Shown: piece by piece, positions 1-8,715 of the stretch | Layout: the number at the start of each line of letters is the position of its first letter | Position numbering within the stretch: position 1 is the first letter of the stretch | Virus record (IMG/VR): IMGVR_UViG_3300044614_000719 | Span: 30,761 to 94,760 of that record | Strand: one strand, 5' to 3' | DNA: 64,000 nucleotides | Origin: a virus | Program-made: the position numbers and the translations under genes | Notes under the pieces: generated by a model | What the model saw: the letters and a program-made list of their open reading frames with translations, nothing else | Databases searched by the model: none | Told to the model about the DNA's origin: nothing

Positions 1-316
1 AGTCGAGTTTGCCATAGTTTTCTTTACCATCCACAGTCAAATCTATCAATTGAGTTCCTTGCTTATCTCCACACCCACAAGCACCACAATAGAATGAGTT
101 TGGAAATTTATCACTTTCTTTTCTATTTGAACACGGAATGAGATTATCATCACCATGACAACTCAATTGTCGCAATGTTTTTGTTTCTGGTATTACTTTT
201 TTATTAGTAACGCCGCGAGATGCCATTGATTTAGCAAATGAAGCGGCTTTATGCATAATATTTCTTTGATTCGCCATTGCTTGCTGACGAAGTATGTTTT
301 CATCTGGGGTTTCCAT
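1..316 (-). CDS. Unknown protein with Cys-rich segment, partial
   Basis: The frame is open from an ATG at 316 to the left edge of the window, giving 105 residues without a stop, so the C-terminus is missing. A GGAGA ribosome binding site lies just upstream. The N-terminal half is polar and Lys/Arg/Gln-rich; further on come CHGDD, IPCSNR and YCGACGCG, a cluster of cysteines that could hold a metal ion like a zinc ribbon. I do not recognise the family. It starts 13 bases after the stop of rnh and is probably in the same transcript. The zinc-binding idea is inference from cysteine spacing only. Confidence 0.6.
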   Translation of the reverse strand, partial: METPDENILRQQAMANQRNIMHKAASFAKSMASRGVTNKKVIPETKTLRQLSCHGDDNLIPCSNRKESDKFPNSFYCGACGCGDKQGTQLIDLTVDGKENYGKLD

Positions 317-328
317 AATCAATCTCCA

Positions 329-1165
329 TTAAAAATCTTGAATGTCATTCATAAGATTCTTCAAACCCTTTTCAACAAAATAATTAAAAATCTTGCTGCG
401 ATCTACTGTAATTGGTTTGTTGTATTCCGCAAGAATTGCCTGCTCATACTCTTGAGGTATGTAGGACAGATCTACCAACATTTGGTTGCGGTTCCAGTTA
501 CTTTGTAGATCGTTTGGCACATTACCTGTGCTAGACCAAGTGTCCAACTTCTTAGATGATAGTGGCTTTTGTCGCTTACCATCTACTGCAAAAACATCAT
601 CATCTGAAAGAATATTTGGAATACCATCTCCAGAATCCCCGCGTACAATGTGTTCAAACAAAAACTTATCGGGGGATTCACAGGTAATAAATCCCTTTTG
701 ATTTGGGCTATATTGAACAATATTTGGATATCGCATCAATTGCTTGAAATCTTTATCACCGGAAACGATCAAAATCTTTTCCTGCGTGTGATAATGCTTA
801 GACAAAGTGGCGATAATATCATCGGCTTCACATCGTTCAATCTTCATTGTGCGATATGGCATATTTTCCGCAACTTCATTACGAATCTTAGAAAGAGTTT
901 CAAAAACTTGCTTCCAATAGAATTCATCTTTTGCTTGCGTCTTTTTACGGTTAAACTTATAAAGCGGAAAGATATCTTTACGCCAATAATTACCAGCGTC
1001 TTGACAAATTACAAGTTCACCATACTCCTGATGAAATCTATTTCGATAGTAACGATATGTGTTTAAAGTAATATGTCGAATCATATCTTCATCTAACTGA
1101 TCCGGTGAATCATATTGAGAAAAGATAGATGAAAGTACGATTTGTGTATTGTCAATTAGAATCAT
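329..1165 (-). CDS. rnh: RNase H / 5'-3' flap exonuclease (T4 Rnh type)
   Basis: This 278-residue protein belongs to the FEN/5'-nuclease superfamily, like T4 RNase H (305 residues), which removes RNA primers and adjacent DNA from lagging-strand fragments. The metal-binding acidic residues are visible: Asp5 in the N-terminal MILIDNT, the EADD motif (CEADDIIATL), SGDKDF, and the helix-hairpin-helix-like segment GDSGDGIPN, which binds duplex DNA behind the active site. The start overlaps the stop of the upstream gene as ATGA (1162-1165), indicating translational coupling. In T4 the enzyme works with the gp32 binding protein and the clamp; neither is in this window. Assignment is secure from motifs and length. 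Confidence 0.93.
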   Translation of the reverse strand: MILIDNTQIVLSSIFSQYDSPDQLDEDMIRHITLNTYRYYRNRFHQEYGELVICQDAGNYWRKDIFPLYKFNRKKTQAKDEFYWKQVFETLSKIRNEVAENMPYRTMKIERCEADDIIATLSKHYHTQEKILIVSGDKDFKQLMRYPNIVQYSPNQKGFITCESPDKFLFEHIVRGDSGDGIPNILSDDDVFAVDGKRQKPLSSKKLDTWSSTGNVPNDLQSNWNRNQMLVDLSYIPQEYEQAILAEYNKPITVDRSKIFNYFVEKGLKNLMNDIQDF

Positions 1166-2316
1166 TTAATTACCTGTATAATTACGGTATTTTCGTTAAA
1201 TCTGCCATTCGGGACAGATTCTTTTGTTTTAACAGTTTCCCATGCATTATTAATGGCACGAACACCACCAATCATGCGTGAGAGTACACTTTTAGGATCA
1301 CGAAGTTTCTTTGTTTTTGAAGAACCCTCATCAAACCCAATCAATGTAGTGCCTTTGATTGTAAAACCATCAACCAATGGAGATGCGTCATACACAGTAA
1401 GTGTACGATATTTTGTGTTAAATGCAACCAATTTCTTTGCACCAATAATTTCTCTAGGATCGACTGAATTCAAATTAAACTCAGTGCATTCCTTTTGATA
1501 CTTTAATTTTGCAATCAATTGTTCTGGCTTCTTCTTTTTCTTCTTTCTTGGTTTGCGAATCTTCTTTGCAAATTGTGCTTGCGCTTGTAATTGTACAACC
1601 ATGTCTTGATGAAATTGTAAGAACTTCTTGAGTTTTGGCTTACTGATCCAAGAATATGCTTGCTTTAAATCTTCATCTTTACCAGAAATTGCTTCTTCCA
1701 ATTCTTTAATTCTTGGTTTAAAAGAATCCGCAATCATTTGCGCTTGCATGGACTTTACATCCTTTTTACGAATCCATTCCGTTATTTCAAATTCAAATTT
1801 ATTCGATGTTGGTTTTGTTAAATAATTAACCAATTCATCTACACGAATTTCAAGTTCGCAGATATATTCAGAAACTTGTTCATTAATTCTGTCTTGAATT
1901 GAAACTTTTGGTTTATCGACAACTGGTGCCAAATATTGAACTTTAGATCCCTCTTTGATCAAATTATCAATATGAGTTTGAACTAGTTTCTTCTTTGCTT
2001 CGGGTAGTGTTACGCCATTGTTAGAAACGCGACAATATGCACCAACACACCGAAAGTCAAAACTTACGGTTGATGCATTTTCTACCTTCTCCTGATCGCT
2101 TTTAGTGTATTTGTTTTTCTTCAAATACTCTAGAGTGGCTTTGCGGTAGTCTTTTTCAGACCAATTATAATTATACCAATTCAAAGCCTTTTGAATTTGC
2201 CAAATGAGTTCACTATCGTCCGTAATCTTCATGGCGGCAATGTTTGGCTCACCACCAAGTAATACAGATTCAACAGTATCACCCCTACCGATGGACTTGT
2301 AGCGTTTCTTGCTCAT
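1162..2316 (-). CDS. Conserved-looking phage protein of unknown function
   Basis: This gene encodes 384 residues of unknown function. The N-terminal third contains a Trp/Tyr-rich segment (IWQIQKALNWYNYNW) followed by RCVGAYCRVSNNG. The middle is helical and charged, with a run of lysines (RKPRKKKKKKPEQ, about residues 255-267). The C-terminal part is beta-rich (AFNTKYRTLTVYDAS, FTIKGTTLIGFDEG). The lysine run suggests contact with nucleic acid. No Shine-Dalgarno sequence is visible before the ATG, but a promoter-like TTGACA-N16-TACACT lies immediately upstream. It is coupled to rnh by an ATGA overlap, so a role in DNA replication or repair is possible but unproven. Confidence 0.75.
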   Translation of the reverse strand: MSKKRYKSIGRGDTVESVLLGGEPNIAAMKITDDSELIWQIQKALNWYNYNWSEKDYRKATLEYLKKNKYTKSDQEKVENASTVSFDFRCVGAYCRVSNNGVTLPEAKKKLVQTHIDNLIKEGSKVQYLAPVVDKPKVSIQDRINEQVSEYICELEIRVDELVNYLTKPTSNKFEFEITEWIRKKDVKSMQAQMIADSFKPRIKELEEAISGKDEDLKQAYSWISKPKLKKFLQFHQDMVVQLQAQAQFAKKIRKPRKKKKKKPEQLIAKLKYQKECTEFNLNSVDPREIIGAKKLVAFNTKYRTLTVYDASPLVDGFTIKGTTLIGFDEGSSKTKKLRDPKSVLSRMIGGVRAINNAWETVKTKESVPNGRFNENTVIIQVIK

Positions 2317-2323
2317 GGACTAT

Positions 2324-2351
2324 AGTGTATCAGGCATTGCTGCGTTGTCAA
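2324..2351 (-). promoter_or_regulatory. Candidate sigma70-type promoter
   Basis: On the minus strand TTGACA (2346-2351) is separated by 16 bases from TACACT (2324-2329). The -35 matches the bacterial consensus fully and the -10 at four of six positions. A start about seven bases downstream would fall at or next to the ATG at 2316, giving an almost leaderless message, in keeping with the missing Shine-Dalgarno sequence. It sits in the 31-base gap between the methyltransferase stop and the next gene. Confidence 0.4.
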
Positions 2352-3850
2352 GGTTTATAGAAAACAAATACTGGTTCGTATTTGTGAAATCTACCATTAA
2401 CCTTACAATAATTTTTACACTTTGGTAAACCATCTTCACCCACACGATTTTGACCGGGCATGTTTTCCAGTGCCATCTTTAATGTAAATTTGTATTCCAT
2501 ACCCAAAGACTCTAGTATTTTTCTAGAATCTTCTTCTAATGGAAGGTAATCACCACTTACCAATAAGTCAGCAATATTCCATAAAAGATACCTATCATTC
2601 TTTAAATAAGAAACACAGGTTTCTAGTGTTGGTCTTAAAAACCCATCTCGCCAAGAATCATATGAAGAAAATTTCTTATATGATTGATTCTCATCTTCAG
2701 AATATGCTTCTCTGTTAAAATACGGTGGTGAAGTAAATACCAAATCTACTTTGCCTTTGTATTGTTGGAAGTTGGTGTTCTCAGAAATGACTTCAGAGCC
2801 AAGCTGATATAGATCGCAAGTATTAGTTGAAGAAAAGAAGGGATTCGCTCTATATGTTTTTGTATTATAAAAATCTGCAATAGCATGGTACTTAGAAGAG
2901 TGACCATCACATTGCCAATTTTCAGGATTAGGATCAGTTCCAACATAGTGTACATTCCTGTCATCGCGGATAGACATTGCTCCTAGAATTCTACCACCCC
3001 AACCACTAGATGGATCGTAAATTACAATACGATCTTGATCTTTGCAGTGTTCTGTAAACCTCTCATACAAATACTTAGCAGTCATCGGTGGAAAGTTAAC
3101 TGCGGGTTGAATATAACCAATACGGAAAGATGCAAAACCGGCAGGGAAAACTCTTTCACCCTTCTTATACAGACGAATGGCATACAATTGATCGTCTGGT
3201 AAATTCTCATGATCAAATGTGGAATAATGCCGATATGACATCTTGGGCTTCCACTTTTCAAACTGCTCTTTTGTCAGTTGAAGAATGTTAGACTGCTCAA
3301 GTTGAAAATAACTACTGCTTGCACCTTCGCGGGGAGCCACTTGTTCCAACATGAAATCGTAACCAGTAAATACGGATGGACTATTAAAGAACGCTTCCAT
3401 CCATTCGTCACCAGATCCCACATCTACAACAGAATACTTCTTATCGTGCTTGATTGTAGAAAGGGCGTGCTTATAGAAAGAATCGCGGCGCAAATGACGC
3501 ATAGTACCACGAATCATTCGCGGCAGATATTTGTCATCTGCAAACATATCGTAAATAGAATATCCGGTATCATTCGCAGAATAATTGATTCTCGTCTTGA
3601 ACATATTTGAGAACCACTGATCGACTTCTACACCGATGCGGGATTTATTTACAATTACATCATCAGGAACATTAGATAGTTCATCTGAATGTGTAAATTC
3701 ATGAACAGGATATTGTCCCAGTTGATTAAACTGATCGATTATATCTTGCTCGTCTTTTCCTGTTCTTGGAGGACAACCATATGTGTCCCACGAATTTAGA
3801 ATTGCTTTACGCATCTTGATTACCCATTGCTCAAACTCCTTTGGAGTCAT
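2348..3850 (-). CDS. SAM-dependent DNA methyltransferase (N6-adenine/N4-cytosine type)
   Basis: The protein contains motif I for S-adenosylmethionine binding (DPSSGWGGR, about residues 279-287 from the chosen start) followed by the catalytic motif IV TSPPYF (about residues 373-378), the signature of amino-methyltransferases acting on adenine N6 or cytosine N4. The roughly 275 residues before motif I may hold target recognition or another function; the segment VVDVGSGDEW there resembles a second, degenerate nucleotide-binding loop. I chose the ATG at 3850 (500 residues), preceded by GAGG. The frame is open back to an ATG at 4051, but that stretch overlaps the C-terminal coding part of the acetyltransferase gene. 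No restriction enzyme lies beside it, so self-protection or regulation is more likely than a restriction-modification pair. Confidence 0.82.
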   Translation of the reverse strand: MTPKEFEQWVIKMRKAILNSWDTYGCPPRTGKDEQDIIDQFNQLGQYPVHEFTHSDELSNVPDDVIVNKSRIGVEVDQWFSNMFKTRINYSANDTGYSIYDMFADDKYLPRMIRGTMRHLRRDSFYKHALSTIKHDKKYSVVDVGSGDEWMEAFFNSPSVFTGYDFMLEQVAPREGASSSYFQLEQSNILQLTKEQFEKWKPKMSYRHYSTFDHENLPDDQLYAIRLYKKGERVFPAGFASFRIGYIQPAVNFPPMTAKYLYERFTEHCKDQDRIVIYDPSSGWGGRILGAMSIRDDRNVHYVGTDPNPENWQCDGHSSKYHAIADFYNTKTYRANPFFSSTNTCDLYQLGSEVISENTNFQQYKGKVDLVFTSPPYFNREAYSEDENQSYKKFSSYDSWRDGFLRPTLETCVSYLKNDRYLLWNIADLLVSGDYLPLEEDSRKILESLGMEYKFTLKMALENMPGQNRVGEDGLPKCKNYCKVNGRFHKYEPVFVFYKP

Positions 3851-3894
3851 TGCAAGTAGATCCTCAAAGTAAACATTTACATCTAGATTATTAA

Positions 3895-4347
3895 TTACGT
3901 GGTCATTACGCTCGTAAAAGGGTTTCTTTCCCACCTGTAAATCACTCCCGGCAGTTTCCCGCCCATCCACGATATTGTTCCCACTTCCTGAAACCCGTGC
4001 TTCAGATAGAACTTTATTGCTCTTTCGTTGTTTGCTCTGACTGATAGCCATACATCTGTTCCTGCATATTGTAAAAATTGATTCAAAACTTTAGATGCGC
4101 TTCCGTTACCTTGTGATCCCGCTGCAATCTGATGCAGCATTGTGTGACCTTTTGGAACGGTCAAGTTACCCAACTTGACATCCTTTTTATATAGGCTAAA
4201 GGTGATTACAACATTATCCTCGAAAATAGTATTCTTTGCAACTATTTTTCGCGTAACATAATCTTGCCGTATATGAGGAAAGTATTCCTTGTGTTGCTTG
4301 AATATTTCCATGACTTCTTTTAAATTGTCTATTGTCGCCAGATTCAT
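3895..4347 (-). CDS. GNAT-family N-acetyltransferase
   Basis: This 150-residue protein has the GNAT fold layout. The acetyl-CoA pyrophosphate loop is seen in IAAGSQGNGSASKVL (Q-x-x-G-x-G/A pattern) and motif B in ANNERAIKFYLKHGFQEVG, typical of the family's C-terminal half. The substrate cannot be inferred. Its start overlaps the gp46 stop as ATGA, so it is translated with the recombination subunit, and it is followed by the DNA methyltransferase. Possible roles are acetylation of host proteins or of a modified base; both are speculation. Confidence 0.85.
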   Translation of the reverse strand: MNLATIDNLKEVMEIFKQHKEYFPHIRQDYVTRKIVAKNTIFEDNVVITFSLYKKDVKLGNLTVPKGHTMLHQIAAGSQGNGSASKVLNQFLQYAGTDVWLSVRANNERAIKFYLKHGFQEVGTISWMGGKLPGVIYRWERNPFTSVMTT

Positions 4348-6047
4348 AGTATCTTACTGAAATTGTTTCTTTTCACAAATACAATATGATCTTGGAATTT
4401 ATCTTGAAGAATTTCTTTGGACTTGTGGGAGATTACATAAACATTTGTTCCCTTATCCAGTCCCTTTAGAATGTTCAAGAACGCTTCTGTGGCAGAATCA
4501 TCCAGACTACCATCCATAACTTCATCAAAGATCAGTAGATTGCAGTTGAGAGAATTCTTTAATTGTGCAATATAACGCCATGCAAACAATAAAGCCAAGT
4601 CAATCTTGCGCTTTTCTCCTTCACTAAAACTGTCATAAGTGAAGATATCGCGGTAACGACTCTTAATGGTTTCTTCGAACGACTCCCCCAGTTCAAACTG
4701 CACAAAGAAGTCCATCTTACCAAGATAACCATTAATTACTTTGTTCATGATTGGAAGATAGTGCTTGATGATCTTGCTCTTAATTCCGGTATCCTTAAGG
4801 AGCAGAGCAGCAATAGAATAGTAATGAAGATCGTCAGACATTTCCTGACGAAGTTCTGTTTCCTTTTTCCCCTCTTCGACGATTGAATTTAGTTTTGCAT
4901 CTTCTGCGGTAAAGTCAACAGAATCATCTTTGTTCATTTCCTTTTGTAACTTAGAAATAAACTGATTGCAAGCAGAAATTGTATTATTCTTTTCTGCTAC
5001 TTCTTTTTCAAGTGCAAGAATTTGCTTTCCAATCTTGCGATCTTTTTCAATCTCAACTTGAAGTTCAGAAATCACTTTGTTTAGTTCTTCAACTTTAGAA
5101 CTAAGTTCAGATTTGTTAGTTTCCAAACCACTTACAATTCCTGTTTTGTGTTCTTCTGATAGTTTTTGTTTACAGAGAGTGCATTCTTTATTCTTTTGGT
5201 AATAAGTAATTTCTTTGTTTATTTTACCAATCTGTTCATTCAAATGTGATACTTGATATGAAACTTTATTCATTTCATCTTCATCTCCAGCACTAGTTTC
5301 TGTAGAAAGATTGTCGATTGCTTGAGATAATTTTTGAATATCTTTTTGCAGATCAGAAATAGTGTTTTGATTTGTCTCTATTTCTGCTAAGATTTTATCT
5401 TTGGATTCCTTGCTCTTCTCCTGAAGAACCTTAATGTGATTCTTCTGTGCTTTTGCTCGTTCCATGAGAATAGCAAGACGGTGTTCAGTATCTTTGATTC
5501 CGTCTTTTGCGGTGGATACTTTTGCTTTAAGCAGAGTATTCATTACAGAAAACACATCAATATCCAAAAGATATTCTACAATTGATCTGCGCTCTGCTGC
5601 GGCTAAACGCATAAATGGAACATAGTTTGTACTACCAAGAATTACAACTTGACAAAAAGACTTATGATTCATTTTGAGAATCTGCTCTTCAAGCATTTTT
5701 TGATAGTCTTTGGATTTTGAATCTTGATTTAAAAGATTACCATCCTTATAAATTTCAAAAATCTTTGGTGCTAAACCGCGCACAATTTTATATTCTGCAT
5801 TACCAATAGTAAATTCAATTTCTACCTTACAATCTTTTTGATTGATGCTATTTGCAAGTTGTGGAATATTGATATTTCTGTATGGTTTTCCAAACAATAC
5901 AAATGAAATAGCATCAAGAAAGGTTGTCTTTCCTGCACCATTTTCACCACTAATAAGTGTAGATTTGTTTTTTGTAAGATTTAATTCTGTAAAACTATTT
6001 CCAGTTGAAAGGAAATTCTTCCAACGAATCTTAGTAAATGTAATCAT
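4344..6047 (-). CDS. gp46: gp46 recombination endonuclease subunit (Rad50/SbcC-like ATPase)
   Basis: At 567 residues it matches T4 gp46 (560). Walker A is GENGAGKTT (residues 34-42), the zinc hook CTLC (289-292) sits at the tip of two coiled-coil arms, the ABC signature is FSEGEKRKIDL, and Walker B is LLIFDEVMDGSLD. Gp46 with gp47 forms the phage Mre11/Rad50 complex that resects ends for recombination-dependent replication and degrades host DNA. The partner gp47 is encoded about 1 kb upstream, separated by two small genes, whereas in T4 the pair is nearly adjacent. Secure assignment. Confidence 0.96.
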   Translation of the reverse strand: MITFTKIRWKNFLSTGNSFTELNLTKNKSTLISGENGAGKTTFLDAISFVLFGKPYRNINIPQLANSINQKDCKVEIEFTIGNAEYKIVRGLAPKIFEIYKDGNLLNQDSKSKDYQKMLEEQILKMNHKSFCQVVILGSTNYVPFMRLAAAERRSIVEYLLDIDVFSVMNTLLKAKVSTAKDGIKDTEHRLAILMERAKAQKNHIKVLQEKSKESKDKILAEIETNQNTISDLQKDIQKLSQAIDNLSTETSAGDEDEMNKVSYQVSHLNEQIGKINKEITYYQKNKECTLCKQKLSEEHKTGIVSGLETNKSELSSKVEELNKVISELQVEIEKDRKIGKQILALEKEVAEKNNTISACNQFISKLQKEMNKDDSVDFTAEDAKLNSIVEEGKKETELRQEMSDDLHYYSIAALLLKDTGIKSKIIKHYLPIMNKVINGYLGKMDFFVQFELGESFEETIKSRYRDIFTYDSFSEGEKRKIDLALLFAWRYIAQLKNSLNCNLLIFDEVMDGSLDDSATEAFLNILKGLDKGTNVYVISHKSKEILQDKFQDHIVFVKRNNFSKIL

Positions 6048-6049
6048 AA

Positions 6050-6484
6050 TTAATGTTCGTGTTTCTTAGTACCACCAAGAGTCTTTCTTCTACGCAAAGA
6101 AATTCTTCTCTTTCTTAATGCACGACCTCTTTTGCTCTTTGATTTTCTGGCAGCCCGTCGAGCGCGGCGACGCATTTTTGCTAACTCGGAACTTTTTCTA
6201 CGAGCGCACCGTCTACTTATTTTCTTTTCACCGGGCTTACATCTAAAGATGACTTTTCTTTTTCCACCTCTGACTACAATTTTACGCTGTGCAACACCCT
6301 CGTCAAGCAAAATATCCAAAGAAGAATCCATAAACTCTTCAAGCAATTCTTCAACTGGATCGTATACTAAAAAATTACTAGACAATAAATCAAAATCAAA
6401 ATGGTTTTCTTCCAAAAACAATTCAACCATTTTGGTTTCATCTTCAGTGTCTACTGTAATTATATTTTCTACTACTGTAATCAT
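6050..6484 (-). CDS. Small protein with acidic N-terminus and very basic C-terminus
   Basis: I take the ATG at 6484, which overlaps the stop of the preceding gene as ATGA, giving 144 residues; the longer open frame to 6550 lies inside that gene. Residues about 1-75 are acidic and hydrophobic (VDTEDETKMVELFLEEN, VEELLEEFMDSSLDILLDEG). The last 60 are extremely basic (KMRRRARRAARKSKSKRGR, RRISLRRRKTLGG). This charge split suggests a nucleic-acid-binding tail on a small acidic domain, perhaps a DNA-packaged or head protein. I do not recognise a named family and no enzyme motif is visible. Confidence 0.75.
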   Translation of the reverse strand: MITVVENIITVDTEDETKMVELFLEENHFDFDLLSSNFLVYDPVEELLEEFMDSSLDILLDEGVAQRKIVVRGGKRKVIFRCKPGEKKISRRCARRKSSELAKMRRRARRAARKSKSKRGRALRKRRISLRRRKTLGGTKKHEH

Positions 6485-7044
6485 GTTTGTACAGTATTTA
6501 TGTTGCTCACACCTTCTGTGTACCAAGATGGCACATTTCCTGTCTTCCATTTTGCAAATCTAGATTTTTCATAAATGTAATAATCACGATATGCCCGAAC
6601 TGCATCAGAATTTTTATACTGATCAGGCATTGCTTGAGCAAAAGGCGGCATGGTAGCATTCGGTATATTTTTCGGACAATGTGCCAAACTATATTGAATC
6701 ATATTGTCATAACAATGAATTTTGTTATAACGGGCTTGATATACCTTTAGCATTTCGTGGGTATGCTCCCACAACCAGTAATAGGATTCCGTGCTCGCTC
6801 TGGTCCATATGGTGCATGGATGGTTTATCATGGTGCATCGCAAAAAAGTAAATCCTGGCTTATTTACTTCCCATGTCTTAAACTTTCTTCCGTTCTTTGT
6901 AGTTCTTGTAATCTCATTACCATCCAAAACATGATGGGCAGTAGACATCAATTGACAAGATTCTAGGATCATTTTAACTACATGCTTATCACACATCATT
7001 TGTGCAGCAGTACGAGGATTGTTGTCTAATACAAAAATATTCAT
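6481..7044 (-). CDS. Unknown phage protein with MNIFVLD N-terminus
   Basis: This protein has 187 residues. The N-terminus MNIFVLDNNPRTAAQMMCDK continues with HVVKMILESCQLMSTAHH, a pattern I recall from uncharacterised proteins of marine phages. Conserved-looking histidines, cysteines and tryptophans (CDKHVVKM, RCTMINHPCTIWTRAS, YYWLWEHTHEML) could form an active or metal site, but no named motif is clear. It is ATGA-coupled to both neighbours, gp47 upstream and the acidic/basic protein downstream, so it is probably made with the recombination proteins. Function unknown. Confidence 0.75.
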   Translation of the reverse strand: MNIFVLDNNPRTAAQMMCDKHVVKMILESCQLMSTAHHVLDGNEITRTTKNGRKFKTWEVNKPGFTFLRCTMINHPCTIWTRASTESYYWLWEHTHEMLKVYQARYNKIHCYDNMIQYSLAHCPKNIPNATMPPFAQAMPDQYKNSDAVRAYRDYYIYEKSRFAKWKTGNVPSWYTEGVSNINTVQT

Positions 7045-8090
7045 GTTTCTTGTGAAGAAAGACTTTCCAAATAAAGTTCGTGAATAATCTTCTTTAGTTT
7101 TTCTTTATTCTGAACTTCTTGCATCCCATCAATTTCGTTATTGATGATGGATACCGTATCCAATGATGCATCAACTTTATCAACCGAAAGTATATCATTG
7201 TTTTGCTCTTCCGCAACCGTTAAGTTTGCTACTTGAGCGCCATAAAGACTATCCATAAATCTATCAAAAATGTATGGTTTAGTTTTTGTTTCTACAATAA
7301 TTTTTACAAACTTGTTCTTATATTCTGTGAAATCAATTTTCATGGGATCTTCGTCTTTATCATTATAACGAAGAACATAGAACATTTTGTTTTTATTAGG
7401 AATAAATTCCATGACGCGGGTATCTGTGTCAAACACATGGAAACCTTTGCGTTCATTAACATCACCAAATGTTATTTGATAAGGTGTACCAAGATATGAG
7501 ATATTCTTGTCTGTTTGCTTGCAATGAAAGTGACCAGAATATACATGTTCAAACTTTGAGAACAAAGATGGATCGGTTCCTTCTTCGTGCTTAACTCCAC
7601 GCAAAACTTGATACCCGACAAACTCAAAATGACCAAGAACAAAATCCGCAGAAGTATTTTTAATAAACTGCAAACTTTGTTCACTATTTGCTTTATTTAA
7701 CCACGGAACAAATACAAAATCAACTCCACTGAAGTTTACCTTTGCTGGTAAAAAATCGTATATCTTGAAGTCTCCGTCAAACAATTCTCGAAGAGAGTTA
7801 ACATCATTAGTATTTCTAAAATAGGTATCATGATTACCCGCAATACAATGCATTTCGTAGTTGCCATCTTTTAATTTGTCTATAAACCTCTTACGAACTT
7901 GATTTAATGTATGAAAATTAACAAACTTGCGGCGATCCATAAGATCACCCAAGTGAATTATTGTCTTAATGTTGTGTTCTTCCAAATATGGGAAGAATTG
8001 ATTTTCAAAAAAGTCTAAGAAGTGATCCAAAAATAATGGAGCATCATTTCTAGCACCAAAATGAGTATCAGCCAAAAATGCTATTTTCAT
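7041..8090 (-). CDS. gp47: gp47 recombination endonuclease subunit (Mre11/SbcD-like)
   Basis: This is a 349-residue calcineurin-like phosphoesterase (T4 gp47: 339). The metal-binding motifs are in order: DTHFG (8-12), GDLMDRR (48-54), GNHD (85-88), then LGHFEF and YSGHFHC. It is the nuclease of the gp46/gp47 complex that processes DNA ends for recombination-dependent replication. It overlaps gp55 upstream and the unknown gene downstream by ATGA junctions, so late sigma factor and nuclease are translationally linked. Confidence 0.96.
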   Translation of the reverse strand: MKIAFLADTHFGARNDAPLFLDHFLDFFENQFFPYLEEHNIKTIIHLGDLMDRRKFVNFHTLNQVRKRFIDKLKDGNYEMHCIAGNHDTYFRNTNDVNSLRELFDGDFKIYDFLPAKVNFSGVDFVFVPWLNKANSEQSLQFIKNTSADFVLGHFEFVGYQVLRGVKHEEGTDPSLFSKFEHVYSGHFHCKQTDKNISYLGTPYQITFGDVNERKGFHVFDTDTRVMEFIPNKNKMFYVLRYNDKDEDPMKIDFTEYKNKFVKIIVETKTKPYIFDRFMDSLYGAQVANLTVAEEQNNDILSVDKVDASLDTVSIINNEIDGMQEVQNKEKLKKIIHELYLESLSSQET

Positions 8091-8683
8091 TCATCCTCCA
8101 TTATTAGACTCTTGCGATTTTTCTTTTTATTTTTTGGCTTTTTGGGTGTCTCTTCATCTAATGTTTTTAAATAATTTTCTTCATCTTCACTTATACCCAT
8201 ATGCTTTAAGTATTCAGATAAATCACCTTTTGTATCCAAAGACTTTAGGTATTTGTATTTAATTAATGTTTGTTTCTTCTCTTTTTGAATTCTACGCAAG
8301 AACGCATAGTAAATTATTTGGGTAAAGTAAGAAAAGGGATTATTTGATTTAGTGGGATCAAAGTTTGAGCAATACATCAAACAATTTTCAACCCCATCAC
8401 CAATCATATCGTCTTTAAATGGATAATTCATAAAGTTTGGTTTCTTTGCCAAATTTTCAGCAATTTCCATAAAACATTGACCAATATACGGAGTTACTGG
8501 TGGTATGGGATCTCCAACCTCTTTTGATTCGTTTACTTTTGTTTTCCATTCAACCATTTCATCAAAAAACATTTTATTGTTGATGTAATGTGATTTCTTT
8601 TGAATTTCTTCAATTACTTCTTCAGGAAGAGGCTCTTCTATAACTTCTTCTTGCTTCTTCTTTTTCTTTTTGTTCTTTTTCAT
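8087..8683 (-). CDS. gp55: gp55 late-promoter sigma factor
   Basis: T4 gp55 (185 residues) is the small sigma factor that directs host RNA polymerase to TATAAATA late promoters. This protein has 198 residues from the ATG at 8683, chosen over an upstream in-frame ATG because GGAGAA stands at good spacing. A Lys-rich N-terminus is followed by a helical region containing NPFSYFTQIIYYAFLRRIQ, which matches the sigma region 2-like part of gp55. The end KSLIMEDE is short, hydrophobic and acidic, and might serve as the sliding-clamp contact known for T4 gp55; that is inference. Exact late boxes elsewhere in the window are its expected targets. Confidence 0.9.
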   Translation of the reverse strand: MKKNKKKKKKQEEVIEEPLPEEVIEEIQKKSHYINNKMFFDEMVEWKTKVNESKEVGDPIPPVTPYIGQCFMEIAENLAKKPNFMNYPFKDDMIGDGVENCLMYCSNFDPTKSNNPFSYFTQIIYYAFLRRIQKEKKQTLIKYKYLKSLDTKGDLSEYLKHMGISEDEENYLKTLDEETPKKPKNKKKNRKSLIMEDE

Positions 8684-8715
8684 AATGTTCTCCGCTTGTG
8701 GGTATGATACTACAA

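Noticed and set aside
6485-6550. Longer start for the acidic/basic protein
   Set aside because: It lies inside the preceding gene; the ATGA overlap at 6481-6484 is the typical junction in this genome.
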